64,000 bases of DNA. Origin: an uncultured Verrucomicrobia subdivision 3 bacterium (lineage in GTDB: Bacteria > Verrucomicrobiota > Verrucomicrobiia > Limisphaerales > UBA11358). The stretch spans positions 24,916 through 88,915 of the forward strand of contig CAISEZ010000045.1 of NCBI GenBank assembly GCA_903884535.1, written 5' to 3'. This document shows, one piece after another, positions 28,101 through 36,385 of the stretch (positions are counted from its first letter, which is position 1; the number at the start of each line of letters is the position of its first letter). The notes beneath the pieces are model-generated. The model made no database searches. It was not told the DNA's origin and saw nothing but the letters and a program-made list of their open reading frames with translations. The position numbers and the translations under genes were made by a program.

Positions 28101-29852
28101 GCCTCCGATTGAATAGTCCGGCTGGTTCCTTTCCAGTTCGAAATGGCGATGTTCGCCCGGCATTTTACCCAGCAGGGATTCCGGTTGAATCCCCTTGAGC
28201 TGGCCGAGCCAGGAATTGGCGAACACATACCGGCCGGCAGCATCCTTGCGAAAAACGCCGGCCGGCATCTGGTCCACCAGCGAATGGTAAAGCGCCTCGG
28301 ATTCGAGCAGGGCCAGCTCGGCCAGCCGGTGCGCGGTGACGTCCAACATGATTCCCTGGGAGCCAACAATTTTCCCGTCGGCGGCAAAGACCGGGGATTT
28401 TACGACATGGAAATAGAGGGTTTGACCGTCGGCGCGGAGATATTTTTCGTCCGCTTCAATGCGTTCGCCCGTGCGCAGGATCTGTTCGTGATGGCTGACA
28501 CCATCGGCGGCCAGGGCTTTGTCCTCCAGCCCCAGTTCCAAAGCGGTTTTCCCCATAAACTGCTCCGCCGACATGGCCTTGAGATTGCAGAAGTTTGAAT
28601 TGACGAACACATACCGGCCGGCGGCATCCTTGCGAAAAATGCCCGCCGGCATCTGGGCCACCAGGGAATGGTAAAGCGCCTGGGTTTCCCGGATGGCGGC
28701 TTGGGCCTTGATCCGGTCCGTGATGTCCTGTATCGCGCCGCAGACCCGCACCACCTTGCCATTTTCCACCACCGGCTGGCCAATGGTGCGGACCCATTTG
28801 TGAATGCCTTTGGCGGAAATAAATTCCAGTTCCAGATCGTAAGGCGTGCCGTGTTGGACTGCCGCCGTGACGGCGGCCTCGATTTTCGTGCGCGACTCGC
28901 CGGGATAAAAACTCAAGCCCATTTCTTTATTCGGCTTGGTGTGAGAATCCAAATCGTGGATGAGCGCCACTTCTTCGCCCCATTGGCCCGCGCCGGTAGC
29001 CGGATCAAATTCCCAGCCGCCCACCTTGGCGATGTGGCCGGTCTGCTGCAAAATACGCCGGTTGCGGAGCAGCACGTCTTCCGCTTTTTTCTTCGCCGTG
29101 TTGTCGCGAAACACCAGCACCACGCCGATGATGCGGCCATCCGCCTGCCGGATCGGCGCGCCGCTGTCGTCAATGATGAATTCCCGTCCGCCCCGCGAAA
29201 TCAGAACCGTGTGGTTCGCCAGGCCGACGACGGAGTTACTGCGGAAAACTTTTTTGACCGGATCCTCCACCGTCTCCCGCGTTTCCTCGTTGACGATGCG
29301 AAACACCGTGGGCAGCGGCTGGCCGGCGGCGTCGGTGTTCGTCCAGCCCGTCAGCCGTTCCGCTTCCTGATTCAGGAAAGTGACATTGCCCTGAACATCC
29401 GTCGTGATCACCGCATCGCCGATGCTCGTCAGCGTCACCGTCAGCAATCTTTGGTTGGCATCCGCCCGCCGGCGGGCGCGATGCAATGCTTCGTTCAGGG
29501 CGCAGGCCAAAATCCCGCCGATCACAAAGATCAGCCATTGCGCGAAATCCATCGGACCGTGAAATGAAAAACTGTGGTAGGGCGGAATGAGATAATATTC
29601 CGCGCCGACAGCGGCGAGGACTGTGGCAACCAAGCCCGGGCCAAGTCCGCCCAAGTAGGCGCTGACAAGGATGGGAATGAAGAAAAGAACGAGCACCGGA
29701 CGATTGTCGCCAATCCACGGGGACAGGCTCAAGCGAGCCAGCAGCGCCAGCCATGTCACCACGGCCGCAAACCCGTAAGCAAACCAGCGCGACCGCCAAA
29801 AGGCGGAAGATTTCGGTTGGCCGGTGCCGGTTAAGTTAGGCTGCTGATCCAT
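25194..29852 (-). CDS. Multi-PAS hybrid sensor histidine kinase with C-terminal receiver
   Basis: 1552 residues from the ATG at 29852 (a TTG at 29915 would add 21). The N-terminus has several membrane helices of DUF4118/KdpD type ([20 protein letters not shown]). A chain of seven or so PAS/PAC domains follows; two consecutive ones share long near-identical stretches ([23 protein letters not shown]), pointing to internal duplication. The HisKA domain carries phosphoacceptor His1169 in GGVAHDFNN, followed by an HATPase domain ([21 protein letters not shown]) and a receiver with its Asp near 1463 in [11 protein letters not shown]. With no output domain, signalling probably passes to a phosphotransfer partner elsewhere. 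Divergent from alaS, with 137 bp between the two starts. Confidence 0.92.
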   Translation of the reverse strand: MDQQPNLTGTGQPKSSAFWRSRWFAYGFAAVVTWLALLARLSLSPWIGDNRPVLVLFFIPILVSAYLGGLGPGLVATVLAAVGAEYYLIPPYHSFSFHGPMDFAQWLIFVIGGILACALNEALHRARRRADANQRLLTVTLTSIGDAVITTDVQGNVTFLNQEAERLTGWTNTDAAGQPLPTVFRIVNEETRETVEDPVKKVFRSNSVVGLANHTVLISRGGREFIIDDSGAPIRQADGRIIGVVLVFRDNTAKKKAEDVLLRNRRILQQTGHIAKVGGWEFDPATGAGQWGEEVALIHDLDSHTKPNKEMGLSFYPGESRTKIEAAVTAAVQHGTPYDLELEFISAKGIHKWVRTIGQPVVENGKVVRVCGAIQDITDRIKAQAAIRETQALYHSLVAQMPAGIFRKDAAGRYVFVNSNFCNLKAMSAEQFMGKTALELGLEDKALAADGVSHHEQILRTGERIEADEKYLRADGQTLYFHVVKSPVFAADGKIVGSQGIMLDVTAHRLAELALLESEALYHSLVDQMPAGVFRKDAAGRYVFANSWLGQLKGIQPESLLGKMPGEHRHFELERNQPDYSIGGEAHHRTIMRTGRTIEVDEEYPGPNGNPRHLHVVKSPVFDAQGKITGSQGVMFDVTELKNIQDRFQEEHALLRTLMDLAPDFIFIKDLESRFLVVNAALAKCYGQTPAAMLGLTDADFLPPEEATRCRATELQALAANSFCTVKGPITFPVGEPRVVVTNMIAWRDQQGKVAGLIGIGRDITAQEAADQTLRESEARLSTIFNFSPSGIVITRFSDGEILEVNAAFASIHGCTVAELIGRKSSDLGLWDDPAQRDQMIQMLTTAGRCKNLEIKFRKKDNSVGDLIISAELIELAGERCMLGLASDITEQKLAREQFAREQARFKLIFDTVPIGIAFHTVFPDGQFSRIINDAHLRICGIQRDQHNEPDIYARITHPDDQAIQLMFLEQVKAGLLKQYFFEKRYVHADGKVVWVNFSQQREKYPDGTIEELTTVADITERKASEQQLKQFAVIVESSDDAIISKTLDGIITSWNRGAENIFGYPANEAVGQSMLMLIPAERKNEEPEILARIARGESVEHFETERVRKDGKRIRISTTISPIRDSHGQIVGASKIARDITRQHLLEEQLRQSQKMEAIGQLAGGVAHDFNNILAVIQMQIELTKIEGNFSPEQAECLDEIQTAANRAANLTRQLLLFSRRNKLQPRELDLSDSITGMTKMLRRILGEDIQMQFRYAPQPLFIHADAGMMDQLLMNLTVNSRDAMPHGGELIIETAAVEFDELAAQQSSQVRPGAFVRLSVSDTGSGIAPEILPRIFEPFFTTKEVGKGTGLGLATVFSIVQQHQGWISVYSELGQGTTFHIYLPRQIKNSTDPTVEPTALAAAHGGNETILLVEDDGALRSAVQRALAQLGYRVLAAASGAEALQVWEQHRDEIHLLLTDLVMPGGLTGKTLAEKLQLENPKLNVIYASGYSADIAGKDFPLEAGVNFLPKPFPAQLLAETVRRCLDQNPAASDPHFPRRQSLETGEPEI

Positions 29853-29989
29853 CGGGGTGCTTGTAGCGGGCGTAAAGCTGGTCGGACAAATTAAGCGGCT
29901 TTCGCAATCTTGCAACTGATATTCCTGCGGTCAAATTCCAACTCGCTTTTGGTCGCGCATTCCTGCTAATTTGCCCGTCTGATTTTACC

Positions 29990-32950
29990 ATGATGACATC
30001 GACCCAAATCCGCCAGTCCTTTATGGATTTCTTCCGCTCCAAGCAGCACACCGTCGTGCCGTCTTCGAGCCTCATGCCCGACTCGCCGAACCTCCTGTTC
30101 ACGAACGCCGGCATGAACCAGTTCGTGCCCATTTTTCTCGGCCAGACGAAATGTCCTTACACGCCCGGCCGCGCGGCGGACACCCAGAAATGCATCCGCG
30201 CCGGCGGCAAGCACAACGACCTCGACGATGTCGGCCTGGACACGTATCACCACACTTTTTTCGAAATGCTCGGCAATTGGAGCTTCGGCGATTATTTCAA
30301 GAAGGAAGCCATCGAGTGGGCGTGGGAACTCGTCGTCGGCATTTGGAAATTTCCGCCGCAGCGGCTTTACGCCACGGTTTACTCACCGGACAAATCCAAG
30401 AACGATCCGAGCGAGTTCGATCAGGAAGCCTGGGGTTTTTGGGCGGAAAAATTTCGCAGTGTCGGCCTTGATCCCGCCGTCCACATCGTCAACGGCAACA
30501 AGAAGGACAATTTCTGGATGATGGGTGAGACTGGTCCCTGCGGCCCGTGTTCCGAACTGCACGTGGATTTGACGCCGAACGGCGACACGCGCGGCAGCCT
30601 TGTGAACAAAGGCGATGCGCGCTGCATTGAAATCTGGAATCTCGTCTTCATCCAGTTCAATGCCAATCCCGACGGAACATTTTCGCCGCTGCCCGCGCAG
30701 CATGTGGATACCGGCATGGGTTTCGAGCGCGCCACCAGCATCATCCAAGGCACGAAGAATTTTTCCGATTTCGCCAACGCCAAGATTTCCAATTACGAGA
30801 CCGACATTTTTCGCCCCATTTTCGACGTGCTGGAAAAGATGAGCGGCAAGAAATACGGCAGCACATTGCCCGGCGACGCGGTTGCGAAAGTTACAAACGC
30901 CGAGCCGCTGAAAACTTCCGGCGAAGCACGTGGAAATATCACTGAAGTTGCCGCCAGCGAGGCCGGTGCGCATCCCGGCTCAACGGGGGATGATGAAGAT
31001 ATTTCCATTGCCGCACCTGGCGCGGAACAAATTCAACTCGATATTGCCTTCCGCGTCATTGCCGACCACATCCGCACGCTCTCGTTTGCGATTGCCGACG
31101 GCATCCAGCCCGGCAACAACGACCGCAACTACGTTTTGCGCCGCATCCTGCGCCGCGCCGTCCGCTACGGTCGCACGCTCGGTTTCAAGGAGCCGTTCTT
31201 CTACAAGCTCGTGGACGTGCTCGCCGACACCATGGGCGACGTTTTCCCCGAAATCCGCGCCCGGAAGAAGCAAGTGCAGGAAACCATCCAGCGCGAGGAA
31301 GAGGCGTTTAATAAGACGCTTGATCGAGGGATTGAATTGTTTGACAAGATGATTGACGTTTTATTTTACGAACAAGAGAGCAAAGAAGATTTCAAACTCT
31401 GGATTACCCATTCACTTCCAAAAGAGGGCAAGCCGTCAGTGGAATTAGAACGAGGAAATAAGAAGACCTCAACAACTGTTCGCCGCCCCAGAGATCCGCG
31501 CCCAACTCAGTTTAATGCCGATTGGGCTTTCCTACTTTACGACACCTACGGCTTTCCGCTCGACCTCACCGAATTGATGGCACGTGAGCGTGGTTTGACC
31601 GTGGACAAAGCTGGGTTTGAAGGTTTGATGGAAATGCAGCGCGCTCGCGCCCGCGCCGCGCAGAAGAAGCAAGTCATTTCGCTGTCGCAAATCGAAACCA
31701 CCACGCCCACGAAATTCGTCGGCTACGAGGCACTAGCCGTGCCGGCCAAAGTGCTTGAAGTTGTCTCCTTGAAGGACAAGACCGCTGTCATTCTCGACAC
31801 CAGCGCGTGCTACGCCGAAATGGGCGGTCAGGTCGGCGACACTGCTGAGCTGACCGGCAGCGGCCAGCTCTGGCGCGTCACCAACACGCAGAAATCCGGC
31901 AACACATTTTTGCATTTCGTCGAAGGCGGCGATGCTCCGTCCGTTGGCGCAGCTGTCACGCTCGCCGTTGAAAAGTCTCGCCGCGATGCGATTCAACGGC
32001 ATCACACGGTGACGCATTTGTTGCATTGGGCTTTGCACGAAGTCGCGAGTAAAGAGGCTTCGCAAAAAGGTTCGTTCGTCGGGCCGGACAAGTTGACGTT
32101 CGACTTCAACAGCGCGCCGCTCACACCCGTGCAGGTCGCCGACATTGAAAAATTGGTCAACGAACGCATCCTCGAAAACGCCGGCGTTTCCTGGACGGAA
32201 GTTGCCCACGCCGACGTGAAGCATCGCAAGGACGTGATGCAATTCTTTGGCGACAAATACGGGGACACCGTCCGCGTCGTCCAAATCGGCGGCGAGGCGA
32301 ATAAATTAAACGGCTATTCGATGGAACTCTGCGGCGGCACGCACACGCGCGCCACCGGCGAGATCGGGTTGTTCCGCATTGTTAGCGAAGCCGCGGTGGC
32401 TGCGGGCGTGCGGCGCATCGAAGCGGTTGCTGGGCTCACGGCTTACGAACTGGCCAACGAACAATTGCAGCTCATCAAAAATATTGCCGGCAAAATCAAT
32501 TCGCCCGTCGGCGAATTGGAAAAGAAGATCGAGGCGTTGCTCGCGCAGCAAAAGGAAAGCGACAAGCTGCTCAAAGCGGCCCAGCAGCGCGAGGCCGCCA
32601 ACGTCGCCAGCAATTTGCTGGGACATGCGCACGCCGTGAACGGCGTGCCGGCGATCATTCACAATGTCGGCGGCGTGGACGGCGATTTTCTCCAGTCCGT
32701 GGCGGATTCGTTGAAAGGCCGGTTTCAAGGCGTGATCGTGCTCGGCGGAGCGAGCAACGGCGCGGTTTCATTGATCGCCGCCGTGACGCCTGATTTTACG
32801 GCCAAGATTCAGGCCGGAAAAATTATTCAAACCATCGCGCCCATCGTCGGCGGCAAGGGCGGCGGCAAGCCGGACAATGCGCGCGGCGGCGGCAAGGATG
32901 CCAGCAAGCTGGACGAGGCACTGGCCAAGGCGAAGAGTTTGCTCGGATGA
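29990..32950 (+). CDS. alaS: Alanine-tRNA ligase
   Basis: A 986-residue class II synthetase that charges tRNA-Ala and edits mischarged products. The N-terminal catalytic core is clear (LFTNAGMNQFVPIFLGQ, HHTFFEMLGNWSFGDYFK), followed by the editing domain with the zinc motifs HHTVTHLLHWAL and CGGTHTRATGEIG, and the C-Ala domain with GGKGGGKPDNARGGG at the end. It is about 100 residues longer than the usual 875-890. The surplus is mainly two insertions: about 295-340 (acidic, Gly/Ala-rich) and about 458-505 (Lys/Arg-rich, and AT-richer at DNA level than its surroundings). The stop overlaps the start of the hemoglobin gene (ATGA). Confidence 0.97.
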   Translation: MMTSTQIRQSFMDFFRSKQHTVVPSSSLMPDSPNLLFTNAGMNQFVPIFLGQTKCPYTPGRAADTQKCIRAGGKHNDLDDVGLDTYHHTFFEMLGNWSFGDYFKKEAIEWAWELVVGIWKFPPQRLYATVYSPDKSKNDPSEFDQEAWGFWAEKFRSVGLDPAVHIVNGNKKDNFWMMGETGPCGPCSELHVDLTPNGDTRGSLVNKGDARCIEIWNLVFIQFNANPDGTFSPLPAQHVDTGMGFERATSIIQGTKNFSDFANAKISNYETDIFRPIFDVLEKMSGKKYGSTLPGDAVAKVTNAEPLKTSGEARGNITEVAASEAGAHPGSTGDDEDISIAAPGAEQIQLDIAFRVIADHIRTLSFAIADGIQPGNNDRNYVLRRILRRAVRYGRTLGFKEPFFYKLVDVLADTMGDVFPEIRARKKQVQETIQREEEAFNKTLDRGIELFDKMIDVLFYEQESKEDFKLWITHSLPKEGKPSVELERGNKKTSTTVRRPRDPRPTQFNADWAFLLYDTYGFPLDLTELMARERGLTVDKAGFEGLMEMQRARARAAQKKQVISLSQIETTTPTKFVGYEALAVPAKVLEVVSLKDKTAVILDTSACYAEMGGQVGDTAELTGSGQLWRVTNTQKSGNTFLHFVEGGDAPSVGAAVTLAVEKSRRDAIQRHHTVTHLLHWALHEVASKEASQKGSFVGPDKLTFDFNSAPLTPVQVADIEKLVNERILENAGVSWTEVAHADVKHRKDVMQFFGDKYGDTVRVVQIGGEANKLNGYSMELCGGTHTRATGEIGLFRIVSEAAVAAGVRRIEAVAGLTAYELANEQLQLIKNIAGKINSPVGELEKKIEALLAQQKESDKLLKAAQQREAANVASNLLGHAHAVNGVPAIIHNVGGVDGDFLQSVADSLKGRFQGVIVLGGASNGAVSLIAAVTPDFTAKIQAGKIIQTIAPIVGGKGGGKPDNARGGGKDASKLDEALAKAKSLLG

Positions 32951-33324
32951 GCCACGAGCGTCCTCTTTACGAACGGCTCGGTCAGCACGAAGGCATTCTC
33001 AAGCTGATCAAACCGTTTTATGCCGATGTCCGTCAGCATGCGGTCCTCGGACCGATTTTTAATGCGCACGTCCAGGATTGGCCAGCGCATCTGAACAAGA
33101 TTGCCGGCTTCTGGATGGTGCAGGCGGGCGGACAATCGGAGTATCGCGGCGGGTTCGCGGGCGCGCACATGGCGCTCGGGTTGCAGGCGGAACATTTTCA
33201 GCACTGGCTCGGCTTGTGGGAATTGAACAATGCGCGATCGCTCGCGCCGCGCGAAGCGGAGGAGATGAATGCGCTGGCCCACCGGCTGGCGTCACGGCTG
33301 TTCGCCGTCACGCGTCCTCGCTGA
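32947..33324 (+). CDS. Truncated hemoglobin (group III-like)
   Basis: A 125-residue globin of the short 2-on-2 type. LYERLGQHEGILKLIKPFYAD matches the N-terminal helix region, and WPAHLNKIAGFW, YRGGFAGAHMALGL and FQHWLGLWE give the E, F and G/H helix landmarks; the His of AHMAL is the probable proximal haem ligand. Group III members are thought to bind oxygen or nitric oxide. Its ATG overlaps the alaS stop as ATGA, so translation should be coupled to alaS. No dedicated ribosome binding site is needed or obvious. Confidence 0.85.
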   Translation: MSHERPLYERLGQHEGILKLIKPFYADVRQHAVLGPIFNAHVQDWPAHLNKIAGFWMVQAGGQSEYRGGFAGAHMALGLQAEHFQHWLGLWELNNARSLAPREAEEMNALAHRLASRLFAVTRPR

Positions 33325-33426
33325 TCTTTGATGTCGGTTGAAATGAGTGTTAGTGGCGGCGCTGATTTTTCTTTTGATAAGTGAGGTTGGAAACCAGTAG
33401 TGTGAGGCAGGCTGATTTTCAGAATT

Positions 33427-34290
33427 ATGCAATGTTGGTTGGAAAACGAAACCGGCGAGCAAATCCCACTTCTGGGAACGTGCAGCATTGGCCGTGCGGT
33501 CGAGAATGCGCTGGCCATCAACGATACGAAAGTTTCCCGGCGTCATGCCATCATCCACGCACAGGGCGGCGGCTTTTATCTAGTGGATCTTGGCAGCCGC
33601 AACGGCACGCTGCTGAACGGCCAGCGGTTGCGTATTCCGGCGCAGCTCAAGGACGGCGACCAAATTCAAATCTCCAATAAAATTCTCAAGTTCCGCGCGG
33701 TGGAACCGGTGGTGTTAAAGGACGAGGCGGAAGAAGTGGACGAGTGGGACACGCAAACCCGCACCGCCGCGCAATCCGGCCGGACGAGCGCCTGCTGGCT
33801 CCTGGTGGCGGACATCCGCTCCTTCACCAAGATGAGCCAGGCCTTTCCCCAGGACGAACTGGCCCAGATGGTGGGCAAATGGGTGTTCGCAAACAAACAG
33901 ACTATCGAGGAAACTCGGGGCGTCATCAACAAATATCTCGGCGACGGCTATCTGGCGTTTTGGCCGCATGCCTCCACCCAGCCGGAGGACATTGCCCGGA
34001 CCATTCAAGCGCTCCGACAGCTCCAGGCAACCGCCACCATGCAATTTCGCATCGTGCTGCACCACGGATTGATCCACATGGACAGCTCGTTGTCGCATGG
34101 CGAGGACAACATCATCGGCCCGGAAGTGAATTTTATTTTCCGCATGGAAAAAGTCTGTGGCGCGTTGAATCAGTTCTGTCTCCTGAGTGATGCCGCGGCC
34201 CAACTGCTGAAGCCCTTCGTTCAACTTTCCCCGCAAGGCGCGCATTCCCTGTCGGGATTCGAAGGCCAGCACGCGATGTATTCCTGCTGA
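33427..34290 (+). CDS. FHA domain-class III nucleotide cyclase fusion
   Basis: A 287-residue cytoplasmic protein. Residues 1-95 are an FHA phosphothreonine-binding domain (SIGRAVENAL, VSRRHAII, LVDLGSRNGTLLNG). Residues about 120-270 are a class III adenylate/guanylate cyclase domain: metal-binding Asp129 in VADIRSF and Asp173 in YLGDGYLAFW, with Asn237 and Arg241 in NFIFR as transition-state residues, so it looks active. Purine specificity was not resolved. The arrangement suggests cyclic nucleotide output controlled by Ser/Thr kinase signalling. It stands alone about 100 bp after the hemoglobin gene and converges with the phospholipase D gene. Confidence 0.88.
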   Translation: MQCWLENETGEQIPLLGTCSIGRAVENALAINDTKVSRRHAIIHAQGGGFYLVDLGSRNGTLLNGQRLRIPAQLKDGDQIQISNKILKFRAVEPVVLKDEAEEVDEWDTQTRTAAQSGRTSACWLLVADIRSFTKMSQAFPQDELAQMVGKWVFANKQTIEETRGVINKYLGDGYLAFWPHASTQPEDIARTIQALRQLQATATMQFRIVLHHGLIHMDSSLSHGEDNIIGPEVNFIFRMEKVCGALNQFCLLSDAAAQLLKPFVQLSPQGAHSLSGFEGQHAMYSC

Positions 34291-34318
34291 TGGCCCGCGC
34301 TGACGGCAGCGGGTGAAA

Positions 34319-35458
34319 TTATTTTTTCACACCCTGAAACTGGCGCAAGGCGCAAACCACGTCCAGTCGCGCCAATAAAAAATGCGCCCAGCGCTGCTGG
34401 CACCGCTGCCAGAATGACTGCGACGCCCGCCAGTGCGGCAGGTCGATCTTCCGGCAATGTTTCAACGTGTCGTCAAAAATTTCCCGCGCGGCGGTGACGG
34501 TGGTTTTGTCTTCCCACCGCAGCATCAATTCGTAGTTCAACTTGAGGCTGCGCACATCAAAATTAGCGGAGCCGACAAAAACGGCTTGATCCGCGATGGT
34601 CAGCTTGGCATGCAGAATCTGCGGCTGGTATTCATAAATCTCCACGCCGGCCGCGAGCAGGCGGCGATACAAACTGCGCCCGGCCAGTTGCGCCAACAGC
34701 ACGTCGGACTTGCCCGCCAAAATCAATTGCACGCGGCCGCCGCGACGGACTACGCGCAGCAAATCGCGCCGCAATTTTCGCGTCGGCAGAAAATACGCGG
34801 TCATGATCCGCACGTCGCGCGCCTGGACGAAGTCGTGGTGCAGGGCGGAATGAAGTGGGCTGGCCGCCGGACCAGGCCGGCTCCACAGCGACGCGCCGGC
34901 GGACAGGACGCGGGATTTGCGCCGGCGTTTGAAGGCGCGCAGCCGGAGCAGCGGCCGGCGCCGGAAACTGGCGAGCGTAAATAATTCATCAAACGAGGCG
35001 GCCAATTCCCGTATCAACTCGCCGGCTTCAATGCGCACGCCGAGGTCGCACCAGCCGCTGTTCACGCCGTCGCCGTCGTATTCATCGGCCAGGTTGAAGC
35101 CGCCGATGAAGGCGGTGGCGCCGTCGCACACGAGCAATTTGCGATGGTCACGCACGCCAAAACGCCAGAGGTGAAGCGGATTGAAACGGCGGACATGGCC
35201 GCCGGCGGCGAGGAGGGGTGCAAAAAACGTGTCGGGCAACGGCCAGCAGCCGAGCGCGTCCACGAGCAGGGAAACATGGACGCCGCGCCGGGCCGCATCC
35301 ATCAAGGCGTCGCGAAATTGCCGGCCAATTTTTCCGTCAGTGCAGATGTAAGTTTCCAGCCGGATGGATTCCCGCGCGGCGCGGATGGCGGCGAGCATGG
35401 CCGGGAAGACTTCCCGGCCGGTGCGCAGCCATTGCACCGACAGCGCGGGGGCGGCCAT
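34319..35458 (-). CDS. Phospholipase D-family enzyme, cardiolipin synthase-like (ClsB type)
   Basis: 379 residues from the ATG at 35458, which follows the upstream stop by one base (TAAaATG); a GTG at 35488 would add ten residues. It has two HKD motifs: HRKLLVCDGATAFIGG (His105, Lys107, Asp112) and HAKLTIADQAVFVGSANFD near 284. This is the pattern of soluble or peripheral cardiolipin synthases and of other phosphatidyltransferases. SIRLETYICTDGKIG near the start is typical of Cls proteins. There are no N-terminal membrane helices, as in ClsB. Translationally coupled to the DUF4412-like gene. Confidence 0.85.
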   Translation of the reverse strand: MAAPALSVQWLRTGREVFPAMLAAIRAARESIRLETYICTDGKIGRQFRDALMDAARRGVHVSLLVDALGCWPLPDTFFAPLLAAGGHVRRFNPLHLWRFGVRDHRKLLVCDGATAFIGGFNLADEYDGDGVNSGWCDLGVRIEAGELIRELAASFDELFTLASFRRRPLLRLRAFKRRRKSRVLSAGASLWSRPGPAASPLHSALHHDFVQARDVRIMTAYFLPTRKLRRDLLRVVRRGGRVQLILAGKSDVLLAQLAGRSLYRRLLAAGVEIYEYQPQILHAKLTIADQAVFVGSANFDVRSLKLNYELMLRWEDKTTVTAAREIFDDTLKHCRKIDLPHWRASQSFWQRCQQRWAHFLLARLDVVCALRQFQGVKK

Positions 35459-35459
35459 T

Positions 35460-36239
35460 TTATCGGCCGGGAGGCATGCCCATGCCACCGCCCATGGCGC
35501 CGCCCACGCCCATTTTCTTAATCATCTCGGTTTGCATCATGGTCTGCATGCTCTGGTATTTGGTGTAGTCGTCGGGGGCTTCAAAACTGCTGGCGTCGGG
35601 CTTGTCCAGGGAAACATTTTTGAACAGCATCGTGGTGCTGTTGCCCTGCGCGATGGTCATGATTTTCACCGGGAATTTTTTCAAGTCGGTCGCGTTCCAG
35701 ATGGTGGATTCCTGCGCCTTGCCCTCCTTGTCGGTGACAACGACTTTGTTTTTAATGCAGGGGTGGCCGTCCACCGTTTCCTTGCCCAGTTCGGTGACGA
35801 CGACCTTGTAATCGTCCTTGCCGGCCTCGGTCGGCGGGGTTTTCGGCGTCGCCTCCACATAGCTGCGCAGGCCGGGATAAACCGTGTAGGTGAGCTTTTT
35901 GTCCGGCCGCGAAATGGAATACATTGTATCCATGCCCATGGCTTTCATGTTGGCGGCGGCGTTGGGCGGCATTTTGCTGCCTTTCATTTCCGACATGTTC
36001 ATCTCGAAACGCGATTTGCCGGCATCGAAGGCGATTTTTCCCGGCATGGTGACGGTTCCGCCGGACGATTCGGTGGTTTGAAATTCCAGGTTGGCGGTGA
36101 AGGTGGAATGTTCGCCCAATAATTTCCCCGTCGCGCCGTCGAAACTCGGCCCGCTGGGTGTCCGGCCCATTTGAGCGAACGCCGGGGTCAGGTTCAGGCC
36201 AATCAGGGCCGTGGTGAGGAGTAGGAGATATTTTTTCAT
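35460..36239 (-). CDS. Secreted DUF4412-like protein
   Basis: 259 residues from the ATG at 36239, chosen because it begins a clean signal peptide (MKKYLLLLTTALIGLNLTPA, then FAQ). The mature part (FTANLEFQTT, GKIAFDAGKSRFEMN, YTVYPGLRSYVE, VDGHPCIKNKVVVTD) follows the pattern of DUF4412 proteins, a beta-rich periplasmic family possibly related to lipoprotein-carrier folds. It ends in a Met/Gly-rich tail (GVGGAMGGGMGMPPG). Function unknown. It is coupled to the phospholipase D gene and divergent from the PL4 lyase gene, 146 bp away. Confidence 0.75.
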   Translation of the reverse strand: MKKYLLLLTTALIGLNLTPAFAQMGRTPSGPSFDGATGKLLGEHSTFTANLEFQTTESSGGTVTMPGKIAFDAGKSRFEMNMSEMKGSKMPPNAAANMKAMGMDTMYSISRPDKKLTYTVYPGLRSYVEATPKTPPTEAGKDDYKVVVTELGKETVDGHPCIKNKVVVTDKEGKAQESTIWNATDLKKFPVKIMTIAQGNSTTMLFKNVSLDKPDASSFEAPDDYTKYQSMQTMMQTEMIKKMGVGGAMGGGMGMPPGR

Positions 36240-36385
36240 AAGCTTAATTTTGTCTTGTCCTAAATGGCGCATGGCCGCCGCCAAGTCCAGTCAAAATATA
36301 ATTGAAAATTGGTTACCAAAGCGCGGCACACTGCGTCTGCAACGGGAGAAATCAAACCCTGAACCGATTGTTTGCCAATTTTTCT

